Positions 1-8,348 of a stretch of DNA of 32,650 bases are shown piece by piece. Location: assembly GCA_011523395.1 (NCBI GenBank), contig WTGW01000208.1, positions 1 to 32,650 of the forward strand, given 5' to 3'. Numbering within the stretch: the first letter of the stretch is position 1; each line of letters begins with the position of its first letter. Origin of the DNA: Acidimicrobiia bacterium. Its GTDB lineage: Bacteria > Actinomycetota > Acidimicrobiia > Spongiisociales > Spongiisociaceae. Made by a program: the position numbers and the translations under genes. The notes beneath the pieces are model-generated. The model had not been told where the DNA came from, ran no database searches, and saw nothing but the letters and a program-made list of their open reading frames with translations.

Positions 1-60
1 ACGCAGCGACGGGACGCCGATGACCGCCAGAGCACGCCAGGCTATTTCGCAGACAGACCA

Positions 61-972
61 CTAGATGTAGTCGAGCCAATCGGTGTATTCGTCCAGCTTG
101 CCGGTGTAGGCGTCGGCGTAGATCTCCTGCGCCCTCCTGGTCACCGGGCCGGGACGGCCCGAACCCACCGGACGATTGTCGACCTCCCGGACCGGTGTCA
201 CCTCGGCCGCGGTTCCCGTCATGAACAGCTCGTCGCAGTAGTAGAGGTCTGAGCGGTGGATCGTCTTCTCCACCACCTCGTGCCCGTCGTCGCGGAGCAG
301 CGTCATCACCGAGTTGCGGGTGATGCCGTCAAGACAACCGGCCGAGAGCGGCGGCGTGTAGATGACGCCGTCGCGGATCACGAACAGGTTCTCGCCCGAG
401 CCCTCGGAGATAGCGCCATCCGAGTTGAGCATCAGGGCCTCGTCGTAGCCGTCCGCTACCGCCTCCCGCTTGGCGAGGATCGAGTTGATGTAGGTCCCGG
501 TCGCCTTGGCGTTCGGGAAGGCGTCATGGGAGAAGCGACGCCACGAGGACACCTTGACCCGGATGCCGTTGAGGATGCCCTCCTCGCCGAGGTAGGCGCC
601 CCACTGCCAGGTGATGATCGCCATCTGCACCTTGGCGTTGCGGGGATCCAGACCTAGAGCGCCGAGTCCGAGGAAGACGATCGGGCGGATGTAGGCGGAT
701 GAGAACTCGTTGGCCCGGACCACCTCCTTGGCAGCCTCGACCATCTCGTCCACCGAGTACCCGATATCCATGCTGTACGACTTGGCGGAACGAGCCAGAC
801 GTCTCATGTGGTCGGTGAGCCGGAAACCGGCCGTACCGCCGGCGGCTTCGTAGGCCCGGATGCCTTCGAAGACACCCGTGCCGTAATGCAATGCGTGGGT
901 CAGTACATGGACGGTGGCATCCTCGAAGTCAACGATCCGACCATCCATCCATATGTATCTTGCCGTATCCAT
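61..972 (-). CDS. ilvE: Branched-chain amino acid aminotransferase
   Basis: PLP-dependent fold-type IV transaminase that interconverts branched-chain 2-oxo acids and Val, Leu or Ile using glutamate, in the cytoplasm. Family signatures seen are HALHYGTGVFEGIRAY near residue 27, the catalytic-lysine region NAKATGTYINSILAK near 155, and EGSGENLF near 190. The length of 303 residues is normal. An ATG lies 9 bases further upstream, but a TATCAT box ends exactly 7 bases before the inner ATG (MDTARYIW), so I chose the inner start as leaderless; the outer ATG would fall inside the promoter. It is divergent from terC, with about 134 bases between them. D-amino acid transaminase or aminodeoxychorismate lyase share the fold, but the sequence is a clear IlvE type. 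Confidence 0.95.
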   Translation of the reverse strand: MDTARYIWMDGRIVDFEDATVHVLTHALHYGTGVFEGIRAYEAAGGTAGFRLTDHMRRLARSAKSYSMDIGYSVDEMVEAAKEVVRANEFSSAYIRPIVFLGLGALGLDPRNAKVQMAIITWQWGAYLGEEGILNGIRVKVSSWRRFSHDAFPNAKATGTYINSILAKREAVADGYDEALMLNSDGAISEGSGENLFVIRDGVIYTPPLSAGCLDGITRNSVMTLLRDDGHEVVEKTIHRSDLYYCDELFMTGTAAEVTPVREVDNRPVGSGRPGPVTRRAQEIYADAYTGKLDEYTDWLDYI

Positions 973-979
973 GACCACC

Positions 980-985
980 ATGATA
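980..985 (-). promoter_or_regulatory. -10 box TATCAT of ilvE, leaderless
   Basis: TATCAT on the minus strand is followed by 7 bases and then the ATG of ilvE. A transcript starting about 7 bases after the box would begin at the A of the ATG. No good -35 hexamer is seen at the usual distance. Confidence 0.5.
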
Positions 986-1106
986 GAACCCCCGCAGGCC
1001 GAGGAACCCGGACCTGCCCGGTGGTTCCGGCGGCCGGACCGGACCGGCCGGAGTCCGGAGGCTGCCCGCGCGGTATCCTGCTGGCTGGTCCTGATGCAAT
1101 GCGTTC

Positions 1107-1829
1107 GTGAGTAGCCTGCTCTCGCCCGATATCTGGGTGTCCCTCGTGGCCCTTACGGCCCTCGAGATCGTGCTCGGCGTGGACAACCTGGTGTTCATCT
1201 CGCTGATGGCCAACAAGCTGCCTGCCGCGTCCCGGGACCGGGTGTGGAAGGCGGGGCTGGCAATGGCCGCCGGCATGCGGGTGGTGCTCCTGTTCGCCAT
1301 CAACTGGGTCATCGGCCTGACCGCTCCGCTGTTCTCCGTCTTCAACCACAGCGTTTCCGGGCGCGACCTCATCCTCCTGGGCGGCGGCGCGTTCCTGCTC
1401 GGCAAGGCCGTGATCGAGATACACGAGCAGCTCTATCCGGGATCGCGCCACGACGGCAGGGCCAAGCGGACCGCCGCCACCTTCAGAGGGGTGTTGGGCC
1501 AGATCGCGTTGCTGGATGTCGTCTTCAGTCTGGACTCGGTGATCACCGCCGTAGGTATGGCCGACCGGATCGGGGTCATGATCGCGGCCGTGCTCATCGC
1601 GGTCGGCGTGATGATGTGGCTGTCGAGCCCGGTCATGCGGATCGTCAACGAGCATCCGACCATCCGCATGCTGGCGCTGGCCTTCCTCCTGCTTATCGCG
1701 GTTTCGCTCGTCGCCGAGGGCGGTGGCGCCCACCTCCCCAAGGGCTACATCTACTCCGCGATGGGGTTCGCCGTGCTGGTCGAGATGCTGAACATGCGCA
1801 TGCGGCGCAACCAGACGGCCGGCCACTGA
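1107..1829 (+). CDS. TerC family integral membrane protein
   Basis: Polytopic membrane protein of the TerC/Alx family (PF03741), linked in other bacteria to metal ion export, manganese homeostasis and tellurium resistance. At 240 residues it has about seven hydrophobic segments. The two family signatures with membrane-embedded acidic residues are present: LEIVLGVDN (Glu20, Asp26) and LLDVVFSLDS (Asp137, Asp143). It starts with GTG. A TATCCT box lies 27 bases upstream, and no strong Shine-Dalgarno sequence is seen. It is followed after 58 bases by pgpA, which has its own promoter-like box. The substrate cannot be told from sequence; manganese is the most likely by family. Confidence 0.9.
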   Translation: MSSLLSPDIWVSLVALTALEIVLGVDNLVFISLMANKLPAASRDRVWKAGLAMAAGMRVVLLFAINWVIGLTAPLFSVFNHSVSGRDLILLGGGAFLLGKAVIEIHEQLYPGSRHDGRAKRTAATFRGVLGQIALLDVVFSLDSVITAVGMADRIGVMIAAVLIAVGVMMWLSSPVMRIVNEHPTIRMLALAFLLLIAVSLVAEGGGAHLPKGYIYSAMGFAVLVEMLNMRMRRNQTAGH

Positions 1830-1874
1830 CATCCGCCGTCGAGTCCAGCGGTCGGGACAGAGAGTCCCCACCGC

Positions 1875-1880
1875 TACCCT
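1875..1880 (+). promoter_or_regulatory. -10 box TACCCT of pgpA, leaderless
   Basis: TACCCT is followed by 7 bases and the ATG of pgpA, with no ribosome binding site between. This is the same geometry as at ilvE, alaS and the cysteine desulfurase gene. Confidence 0.45.
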
Positions 1881-1887
1881 GCCGTCC

Positions 1888-2337
1888 ATGGCCAGGGTCG
1901 TAGCGTCGTGGCTCGGGTGCGGGTTCATCCCGCGCCGGCTCCGGGGGTCTGATGAGGGTGCCGGGACGGTCGGTGCCCTGGCCGCTCTGGTGCCGGCGCT
2001 TCTCCTGGGCCGGGTGGGCTGGGCGGCCCAGCTCGCGGCAGCCGTGGCCGTATGCGCGCTCTCGGTCTGGGCGAGCGGGTACTTCGCCGATGAGGGAGAC
2101 CCCGCCTGGGTGGTGGTGGACGAGGCGGCCGGAACGTTCATCGCCACCATCGGGGTGTCCCTCGTGCCGGCTCTGGTGGGCTTCGCGGTGTTCCGGGTTG
2201 CCGACATCACCAAACGGTTCCCGCTCGTGCGGCGGGCCGAGACCCTACCGGGCGGGCTGGGGATCACAGCGGATGATGTGGTAGCGGGCTTGTGGGGCCT
2301 GGGCGCGGCCTGGATCGTTCAGGGCCTCTCGGGTTGA
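1888..2337 (+). CDS. pgpA: Phosphatidylglycerophosphatase A family protein
   Basis: Membrane phosphatase of the PgpA family (PF04608), which removes phosphate from phosphatidylglycerol phosphate to give phosphatidylglycerol. The 149 residues include hydrophobic segments near 27-62 and 88-104 and the family's conserved polar motifs VVVDEAAG (Asp78, Glu79), FRVADITKRFP (102-112) and LPGGLGITADDVVAG (Asp129, Asp130). The ATG is placed by a TACCCT box 7 bases upstream. It is convergent with gatB; the 77-base gap between them holds a hairpin. The role follows from family membership, and the conserved motifs support it well. Confidence 0.88.
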   Translation: MARVVASWLGCGFIPRRLRGSDEGAGTVGALAALVPALLLGRVGWAAQLAAAVAVCALSVWASGYFADEGDPAWVVVDEAAGTFIATIGVSLVPALVGFAVFRVADITKRFPLVRRAETLPGGLGITADDVVAGLWGLGAAWIVQGLSG

Positions 2338-2360
2338 CGGCGACGGATCCAACGCGAGGA

Positions 2361-2395
2361 GGGAATAGCCGGCGGCCCGCCACAGCCGGATTCCC
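2361..2395. terminator. Possible bidirectional terminator between pgpA and gatB
   Basis: An imperfect hairpin lies between the two convergent stop codons. GGGAAT at 2361-2366 pairs with ATTCCC at 2390-2395, and CCGGC pairs with GCCGG, with a 2-base bulge and an 11-base loop. No long T tract follows on either strand, so intrinsic termination is plausible but not certain. Confidence 0.4.
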
Positions 2396-2414
2396 TGCCC
2401 CCGAACGGCAGCGG

Positions 2415-3863
2415 TCAGAGTCCGGCTCGCTCGGTGATGAGGCTTCCGGCCAGCTTCGGGTCGGCCTTCCCACGGGTATTGCGCATCACCTGGCCCACGA
2501 AGAATCCGACCAGCTTGCGCTCGCCATCCTTGAGGCGGGCGAACTCGTCCGGATTCGCCGCGATCAGCTCGTCGACCACCGACTCCAGCAGGCCCGTGTC
2601 GGATATCTGCAGCAGATCGCGGCCGGCAGCCACTTCTGCCGGAGAGCCCTCCCCTGCGATCACTCCTGCCAGCACCTCCCGGGCGGCCGAGCCGGACAGC
2701 GACCCCTGCCGGATCATTCCCAGCAACTCGGCCAGCGACGACCCGGTCAGCGGCGACCCGCCCACCGACGGGATGCCGGCCTTCCGTAAGGAGGCCACCA
2801 CCTCGCCGGTCGCCCAGTTGGCGGCCTGAGCAGCACCGGCCCCGGCTTCCACGGCATCCTCGAACAGCTGCGCCAGGCCCGCCTCCGCTCCCACCAGGAT
2901 GGCCGCCTGGGCGGCGTCTATGCCCATCTCCTCGTACCGCACCCGCCGTACGCTCGGCAGTTCCGGCAACAGGGCCGCCATCCCGTCTTCCCACTCGCGA
3001 TCGATTTCCATGGGCACCAGATCGGGATCGGGGAAGTAGCGGTAGTCCGAGCTGCCCTCCTTGATCCGCCCTCCCCTGGTGACGCCGGCCTCCTCGTCCC
3101 AGTGACGGGTCTCCATGACGATCCTCTGCCCGCTCGACAGGCGGGCGGTCTGGCGTTCGATCTCGTACGAGACGGCCCGCTCCAGCGACCGGAACGAGTT
3201 CATGTTCTTGATCTCAACCTTCGTGCCAAGCCGCGCCTCCGGCCCCGGACGCACCGAGACGTTGGCGTCGAAGCGGATCGACCCCTCCTCCAGCCGGGCG
3301 TCGGACACGCCAAGAGCCTCCACCAGCAACCTGAGCTCCTGCGCGTAGGCCCTGGCCTGCGCGGCTGACCGGATGTCGGGACGGGTCACGATCTCCACCA
3401 GCGGCACGCCGGAACGGTTGAAGTCGAGCAACGAGTACTCGGCCGCGCTGATCCTGCCGTCGCCGCCCCGGTGGGTGCTCTTGCCGGTGTCCTCCTCCTG
3501 GTGGACCCGCTCGATCCGGACCCGACCGGGATGGTCGCCGCCCACCTCGAGGTAGCCGTCTACGCAGACCGGCAGGTCGAACTGGGAGATCTGGTAGTTC
3601 TTCGGCAGGTCGGCGTAGAAGTAGTTCTTGCGGTGGAACACCGGGCGGCGGGTCACCGAGCAGTTCAGTGCCAGGCCAATCTGCATGATCCGGTTGATCG
3701 CCTCGCGGTTGGGCACCGGCAACGCGCCCGGCAACCCCAGGCAGACCGGGCAGATGTTGGTATTGGGCTCGGCGTCGAACCGGGCCGGGCACCCGCAGAA
3801 CATCTTCGACGCCGTGGACAGCTCGACGTGGGTCTCGAGACCGATGACCGCTTCCCAGGTCAC
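2415..3863 (-). CDS. gatB: Asp-tRNA(Asn)/Glu-tRNA(Gln) amidotransferase subunit B
   Basis: Subunit B of the GatCAB complex. It binds the mischarged Glu-tRNA(Gln) or Asp-tRNA(Asn) and activates the acyl group for amidation. The start WEAVIGLETHVEL is the family N-terminus; I chose the GTG that overlaps the gatA stop by 4 bases (GTGA), giving 482 residues, a normal length. The longer upstream open frame has no GatB similarity. A zinc-type CxC/CxxC set is seen at Cys23, Cys25, Cys38 and Cys41. The central kinase-like domain carries HQEEDTGKS, and the C-terminal GatB/YqeY tail domain ends the protein. It is the last gene of the dapC-to-gatB operon. Confidence 0.97.
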   Translation of the reverse strand: MTWEAVIGLETHVELSTASKMFCGCPARFDAEPNTNICPVCLGLPGALPVPNREAINRIMQIGLALNCSVTRRPVFHRKNYFYADLPKNYQISQFDLPVCVDGYLEVGGDHPGRVRIERVHQEEDTGKSTHRGGDGRISAAEYSLLDFNRSGVPLVEIVTRPDIRSAAQARAYAQELRLLVEALGVSDARLEEGSIRFDANVSVRPGPEARLGTKVEIKNMNSFRSLERAVSYEIERQTARLSSGQRIVMETRHWDEEAGVTRGGRIKEGSSDYRYFPDPDLVPMEIDREWEDGMAALLPELPSVRRVRYEEMGIDAAQAAILVGAEAGLAQLFEDAVEAGAGAAQAANWATGEVVASLRKAGIPSVGGSPLTGSSLAELLGMIRQGSLSGSAAREVLAGVIAGEGSPAEVAAGRDLLQISDTGLLESVVDELIAANPDEFARLKDGERKLVGFFVGQVMRNTRGKADPKLAGSLITERAGL

Positions 3864-5344
3864 CGGACCCCGCCTCTCAGCCCGTATGACGGGTCGAACG
3901 GAACGGTCGTGTCGAAGCCGGCGAGGGACTCCACGGCCGCGGCCACCTGGAACATGACCGCCTCCTCCAAGGCCGGCGCCATCACCTGGAACCCGATGGG
4001 CAGATCGTGGCGGTCCAGGCCGATCGGGACGCTGATGGCCGGATGCCCGGCCAGATTGGACGGGATGGTGAAGACATCGCTCACGTACATCGACAGCGGG
4101 TCCTCGGTCCGGTCGCCCAGCGGGAAGGCGGTGGTGGCGCTGGTGGGCGAGACCAGCACGTCGCACCGCCGGTAGGCGCGGGCAAAGTCCTCGCGGATCA
4201 GGGTGCGCACCTTCTGGGCCTGGCCGTAGAACGCCTCGTGATAACCGGCCGACAGGGCGAAAGTCCCGAGCAGCACGCGGCGCGTGACCTCGGAGCCGAA
4301 CCCGTCGGCGCGAGAACGGGACATCATCTGCTCGGTGGTGGCGCCGTCGACCCGCAGTCCGTACCGGACCCCGTCGAAGCGGGCCAGATTGGCAGAGCAC
4401 TCGGCCGGTGCGATCAGGTAGTAGGCGGAAAGGCCCTGCTCCGTGGAGGGGAGATCGACCTCCAGGGTGACAGCCCCGGCCCCCTCCATGGCCGCCAGCG
4501 TACGGTCGAAGGCCGCCTCCACATCGGGCTCCACCGCATCGGCGCCACCCAGCCGGCGGGCCACACCCACGCGGACCCCGTCCAGGCCCCCGTCCAGCCG
4601 GGCACCGGACGGCTCGATCCCGCCCGGATACGAGGTGGAGTCGAGCGGGTCGTGGCCGGAGATGGCGTCGAGCAGGAGGGCGGCATCCTCGACGCGGTGG
4701 GCAATGGGACCGATCTGGTCGAGCGAGGAAGCGAAGGCGATCAGCCCGTAGCGGCTGACCGCTCCGTACGTGGGCTTGGCGCCGACCACTCCGCACAACG
4801 AGGCGGGTTGGCGGATCGAACCGCCCGTGTCGGAACCCAGGCCGCCCAAGGCCATTCCGGCCGCAACCGCCGCTGCGCTCCCGCCCGACGAACCGCCGGG
4901 GACCCGGTCGGTGTTCCAGGGGTTACGGGTGGGCCCGAAGGCGGAGTTCTCCGTGGAGGAGCCCATGGCGAACTCGTCGAGGTTGGTCTTGCCGGCGATC
5001 AGCGCGCCGGCATCCCTGAGGCGCCGGATCGCCGTGGCATCGTACGGAGGGATGTAGCCGGACAGGATCCTCGAGCCGGCGGTGGTCTCCATCTGACGGG
5101 TGGTCATGTTGTCCTTGACCGCGATCGGGATTCCGTGGAGCGGGCCGCGATCCCTCCCTGCGGCCAGTTCCTCGTCGGCCCCGGCGGCGGCCTCCAGCAA
5201 GCCGTCCGTGTCAAGCGTCAGGTAGGCGTGGAGTTGGGCCTCGACCATCGAGGTGCGCGCCAGGACCTGTTCGGCCAGCCCCACCGACGTGATCGATCCG
5301 CTCCGGAGGGCGCGGGCCGCCCCCGCGATCGTGGTGAATGTCAC
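3860..5344 (-). CDS. gatA: Asp-tRNA(Asn)/Glu-tRNA(Gln) amidotransferase subunit A
   Basis: Glutaminase subunit of GatCAB and an amidase-signature enzyme that frees ammonia from glutamine. The Ser-cisSer-Lys triad is visible: Lys77 in GIPIAVKDN, cis-Ser152 in PGGSSGGS and nucleophile Ser176 in SDTGGSIRQP. The length of 494 residues is normal. The GTG start lies 3 bases after the gatC stop, and the 3' end overlaps gatB by 4 bases, so all three subunits should be made together. Its presence suggests the organism makes Gln-tRNA(Gln), Asn-tRNA(Asn) or both by the indirect route; no glutaminyl- or asparaginyl-tRNA synthetase gene is in this window. Confidence 0.97.
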   Translation of the reverse strand: MTFTTIAGAARALRSGSITSVGLAEQVLARTSMVEAQLHAYLTLDTDGLLEAAAGADEELAAGRDRGPLHGIPIAVKDNMTTRQMETTAGSRILSGYIPPYDATAIRRLRDAGALIAGKTNLDEFAMGSSTENSAFGPTRNPWNTDRVPGGSSGGSAAAVAAGMALGGLGSDTGGSIRQPASLCGVVGAKPTYGAVSRYGLIAFASSLDQIGPIAHRVEDAALLLDAISGHDPLDSTSYPGGIEPSGARLDGGLDGVRVGVARRLGGADAVEPDVEAAFDRTLAAMEGAGAVTLEVDLPSTEQGLSAYYLIAPAECSANLARFDGVRYGLRVDGATTEQMMSRSRADGFGSEVTRRVLLGTFALSAGYHEAFYGQAQKVRTLIREDFARAYRRCDVLVSPTSATTAFPLGDRTEDPLSMYVSDVFTIPSNLAGHPAISVPIGLDRHDLPIGFQVMAPALEEAVMFQVAAAVESLAGFDTTVPFDPSYGLRGGVR

Positions 5345-5347
5345 CGC

Positions 5348-5644
5348 TCAGGCCTCCTCGATGGCCGGCGGTACCCGGAAGAATGGGCCTTCGGTGTCCG
5401 GGGCCTGGGCCAGCACCTCCTCTTGTCCCAGCACCGTGTGTGGGGTGACTCGGTCCTCGCGGAAGCGGTTGGTCATGGGGAGGGGATGCGAGGTGGGCTC
5501 CACACCGTCGGTATCCACCGCCTGGATGCGAGCCACGTGCTCGAGTAGCTCCTGGCACTGGCGCCCGTAGGTGTCCAACTGCCGGTCGGAAAGCTCGAGA
5601 CGAGCCAGGCGCGCCACATGGGAAATGTCGATCTCTACGGCCAC
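5348..5644 (-). CDS. gatC: Asp-tRNA(Asn)/Glu-tRNA(Gln) amidotransferase subunit C
   Basis: Small belt subunit of GatCAB that wraps GatA and GatB. The family N-terminus is seen (IDISHVARLARLELSD) and the typical end region with RVTPHTVLGQEEVLAQAP. The reading frame is open 17 codons further upstream, but that part is Arg/Pro/His-rich and unlike the family, so I start at GTG 5644 (98 residues, typical). No clear Shine-Dalgarno sequence precedes this start, so the exact start is less sure than the identity. It follows the PH-like membrane protein gene by 60 bases. Confidence 0.9.
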   Translation of the reverse strand: MAVEIDISHVARLARLELSDRQLDTYGRQCQELLEHVARIQAVDTDGVEPTSHPLPMTNRFREDRVTPHTVLGQEEVLAQAPDTEGPFFRVPPAIEEA

Positions 5645-5704
5645 GGGCGGGAGGTTAACCGGCCGCGGATGGCGGTCCGGATGGCGCGATGGCACCGTTA
5701 GGAG

Positions 5705-6145
5705 CTAACTAACGCGCAAGGCGGCGGCCAGCCCCTCCGGATCGTCCGTGCCTATCAAGAACTCCCTCTCCGTAAGGGTGACCCGCACGGCGTCCCGTCC
5801 CCACACGTTCCACATCCAACCCTTGGGCGTCCGCCGGATACCCCACCCGTACCACAGTGGAATCCGCTCCGGAACTGCGGAGATGACCCGACCGCGGTCG
5901 ATCCGTCGGCGAGGCCACCCGAACGTGTAGGCAAGCAGGACCTCGTCACAGTCGACGATCACCGTCAGCCGGAGGAAACCCACGTAGATCAGCGTGAGCA
6001 CCGGAAACAGCCCGAGCAGGTACGGGGCTCTTCCTGGATCGTTCACGCCCGTAAGTAGAGCGACCGGAATCCACCAGCAGCACACCAGTATCCACATCGC
6101 AGGTGGGCTGGATTGGGAGTGCCGGTACAGAACCGTTCGATCCAT
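5705..6145 (-). CDS. Small membrane protein with a PH-like cytoplasmic domain
   Basis: Not recognised as a named gene. The 146 residues have two hydrophobic segments near 17-34 and 41-60. A mostly beta C-terminal half follows (about 61-146) that includes GIRRTPKGWMWNV and ends with REFLIGTDDPEGLAAAL. That pattern of two helices, strands and a final short helix resembles bacterial PH-like (bPH or DUF3093-type) domains; this is inference from the look of the sequence. Its ATG shares one base with the dapE stop (TGATG), so it is translated with the dap genes, and gatC follows after 60 bases. Its function is unknown. Confidence 0.75.
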   Translation of the reverse strand: MDRTVLYRHSQSSPPAMWILVCCWWIPVALLTGVNDPGRAPYLLGLFPVLTLIYVGFLRLTVIVDCDEVLLAYTFGWPRRRIDRGRVISAVPERIPLWYGWGIRRTPKGWMWNVWGRDAVRVTLTEREFLIGTDDPEGLAAALRVS

Positions 6146-7206
6146 CAGCCGGATGGCGCCTCGGTCAGGAAGCCGAGCAGCGCCTCGTACGCCGGGTCCA
6201 GGTAGGCGATCGGCACGCTCTCCGTGGCCTGGTGGGCCTGGGCAACCTCACCCGGTCCGTAGTTGACGGCCGGAATCCCGTAACGCGCCAGACGCGCCAC
6301 ATCGGTCCACGCCTGCTTGGGAGTGAGTTGGGCATTCGTGGCTCGGATCAGCCGGTCAAGGTGCGGGTTGCCCTCCGGCACCGGTGCGCCGGGAACGATC
6401 TCGTGAACCTCCACCGCATCGGCGGGGGCCGCGATCTCGGACAGCCGCCTGCGCGCAGCTTCGGGGGTCACGTTGGGCGGGAACCGGTAGTTGAGGTGGA
6501 GATCGAAGGTCCCGGGGATCACATTGCGCGCCAGCCCTGCTGAGGCCTGGGTCACGGAGAACACCTCGAAGAAGGAGAGGCCCGACACCACGTGTTCCTC
6601 CGGCTGCCGCTCGTGGAGATCGGCCAGCCAGGCGCCTGCCTTGGTGATGGCGTTCTCACCCAACCAGGGGCGGGCGCTATGGGCGGTCTTGCCCTCGAAA
6701 CGGACGGTGGCGTTCGCGGTGCCCTGGCAACCGAGCTGGAGCTCGAGGTCCGTAGGCTCGAGCACCACTGCGAACTCAGCCCCGGACAGCCATGACATCT
6801 CCTGCAGAACCGGCTCGAGGCCGTTCCCGGCGTCAGGACCCTCCTCGGCATCGTAGAACACGCCGACCACATCGAAAGGACCCTCCCGGACCGCCTCCTC
6901 CTCGAGCAGGTGAACCATGACCGCGACGCCCGACTTCATGTCCGACGTTCCGAGACCGAGCAGCCGTCCTCCCTCGATCTGAGCCGGGCCCTGACCCTGC
7001 GGAGGCACGGTATCGATGTGGCCGACGAGGAGAAGGAGGGGCCGCCCGTTGCGGGCGCCCACTACCAGGCTCTTGCCGACACGCCGGAGGTGCTCCCTCG
7101 CGTACGTGGAGCCGAGCCGGCGCGAGAGGGCCCCGCACAGCTGACCTTCCTGACCGGTAGGCGACGGGATGTCAACCAGCCAGCACAGGGTGTCTACCAG
7201 CGTCAT
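6145..7206 (-). CDS. dapE: Succinyl-diaminopimelate desuccinylase
   Basis: M20 family zinc hydrolase that removes succinate from N-succinyl-LL-diaminopimelate in lysine and peptidoglycan synthesis. The metal and catalytic residues are in place: His63 and Asp65 in GHIDTVPP, Asp89 in GTSDMKSG, Glu121 and Glu122 in DAEEGPD, Glu150 in VLEPTD, and a C-terminal His in AQAHQATES. At 353 residues it is of the shorter actinobacterial type. The ATG overlaps the dapC stop by 4 bases, and the stop overlaps the next ATG. Neighbouring dapC supports DapE over other M20 peptidases such as ArgE. Confidence 0.93.
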   Translation of the reverse strand: MTLVDTLCWLVDIPSPTGQEGQLCGALSRRLGSTYAREHLRRVGKSLVVGARNGRPLLLLVGHIDTVPPQGQGPAQIEGGRLLGLGTSDMKSGVAVMVHLLEEEAVREGPFDVVGVFYDAEEGPDAGNGLEPVLQEMSWLSGAEFAVVLEPTDLELQLGCQGTANATVRFEGKTAHSARPWLGENAITKAGAWLADLHERQPEEHVVSGLSFFEVFSVTQASAGLARNVIPGTFDLHLNYRFPPNVTPEAARRRLSEIAAPADAVEVHEIVPGAPVPEGNPHLDRLIRATNAQLTPKQAWTDVARLARYGIPAVNYGPGEVAQAHQATESVPIAYLDPAYEALLGFLTEAPSG

Positions 7207-8342
7207 GCGCTACCCAGGCAGGCTCTGACCACGTCGATCGCCTGCTCGCATTCGTCCAGCGTGGGTACCAGCGCCAGGCGGATGTGCCCCTCACCGCCGG
7301 GGCCGAACACGCGACCGGGAGAGACCACTACGCCGTGTTCCAGGAGGCGCTCGGTAATGGCCACATCATCCTCGACCTTCAACCAGATATACAAGCCCGC
7401 CTCGGATCCGATCATGGGGTAACCGAGCGCCGCGAACCCTCGAGAGATGATCTCCCGCTTGCGCCGGAACAGGGTACGGCGTTGTTCGACATGGGCATCG
7501 TCGTTCCAGGCGGCGATGGCGGCGGCCTGGGTGAACTCGGGAGGGGCCGTGCCCGTTCCGGTGCGGAGGGACTTGAGCACGCCAATCGCCCGTTCGTCAC
7601 CCACGATCGCTCCGCTCCGGTAGCCGGTCATGCCGCTCCGCTTGGAGAGGCTCAGGTATACGAGCACCCCCTCCGTGCCGCCCACTTCGAGCAGGGAGGC
7701 GGGCGGATCGTGGTCGTAGAGATCCACGTAGCACTCGTCGGAGCACAACAACACCTCGTGGCTCTGCCCCCGTTCCCTGAAGCGGGCGAGCTCTCCGCGT
7801 GAACTGACCACGCCCGCCGGATTGTGCGGGCTGTTCAGCCACAACATGCGCGCCTGCTCCCAGGATCGGTCCGGGACATCCGAGGCGCGAAACCGGAAGT
7901 CGCCCTGCAGGCGGACGGGGAGGGGTACCGCCCCGGCCAGGCGGGCCCCCCTCTCGTAGATGGGATAACCGGGAGTGGGCCAAACCACCCCATCGCCTGC
8001 GTCGCGATCAACGAACGCCAGCGCGGTCGAGAAGATGGACTCCTTGGAGCCGGTCGTGGGCAACACCTGGGTGTCAGGGTCGACCTCCACGCCGAAGCGG
8101 CGACCGGCATAGCCGGCGATTGCGCGGCGCAGGGCGGGAAGGCCCATCACCGTGGGGTACTGCGACACCCGTGGGACCGCTTTCCTGAGCGCCTCCGGGA
8201 TGAAGGGAGCGGTCGGCTCGCGCGGATCGCCGATCGAGAAGTCGACCAGTGGCCGACCGGCCGCGCGGAGGTGGCGGGCCCGGTCGTGTATGGCCGTAAT
8301 GGCGTGGGAGCCGATCTGGTCCAGCACCGGATTCACGCGCAC
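7203..8342 (-). CDS. dapC: Succinyldiaminopimelate aminotransferase
   Basis: Fold-type I PLP aminotransferase of 379 residues. Signatures are SQYPTVMGLPALR, TPGYPIYERGA, NSPHNPAG, Asp202 in SDECYVDLY, the PLP lysine Lys234 in SLSKRSGMTGYRSG, and the substrate-binding Arg in HIRLALV. Related enzymes accept several substrates; direct coupling to dapE makes N-succinyl-LL-DAP aminotransferase the best call. It heads the operon dapC-dapE-PH protein-gatCAB. The first GTG lies 6 bases after a TACCCT box, and a second in-frame GTG lies two codons in; either could be the leaderless start. Confidence 0.9.
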   Translation of the reverse strand: MRVNPVLDQIGSHAITAIHDRARHLRAAGRPLVDFSIGDPREPTAPFIPEALRKAVPRVSQYPTVMGLPALRRAIAGYAGRRFGVEVDPDTQVLPTTGSKESIFSTALAFVDRDAGDGVVWPTPGYPIYERGARLAGAVPLPVRLQGDFRFRASDVPDRSWEQARMLWLNSPHNPAGVVSSRGELARFRERGQSHEVLLCSDECYVDLYDHDPPASLLEVGGTEGVLVYLSLSKRSGMTGYRSGAIVGDERAIGVLKSLRTGTGTAPPEFTQAAAIAAWNDDAHVEQRRTLFRRKREIISRGFAALGYPMIGSEAGLYIWLKVEDDVAITERLLEHGVVVSPGRVFGPGGEGHIRLALVPTLDECEQAIDVVRACLGSA

Positions 8343-8348
8343 GGCGTC

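Noticed and set aside
1-60. Possible gene end at the left edge
   Set aside because: Sixty bases with no recognisable coding or signal. Too short to judge.
1107-1829. terC as part of a tellurite resistance operon with the TehB-like methyltransferase
   Set aside because: The two genes are 13 kb apart, in different operons, with no other ter or teh gene in the window.
900-2267. Long open frame of 455 codons on the minus strand across terC and pgpA
   Set aside because: It runs antisense to two clear genes, is rich in Arg, Pro, His and Gly, and shows no domain. It is a by-product of high GC content.
3864-4796. N-terminal extension of the gatB reading frame
   Set aside because: The extra part overlaps gatA in another frame and has shadow-type composition. 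GatB family similarity begins at the GTG overlapping the gatA stop.
4007-5548. 513-codon open frame on the plus strand
   Set aside because: It is antisense to gatA and gatC, with Gly/Arg/Val-rich shadow composition and no recognisable domain.
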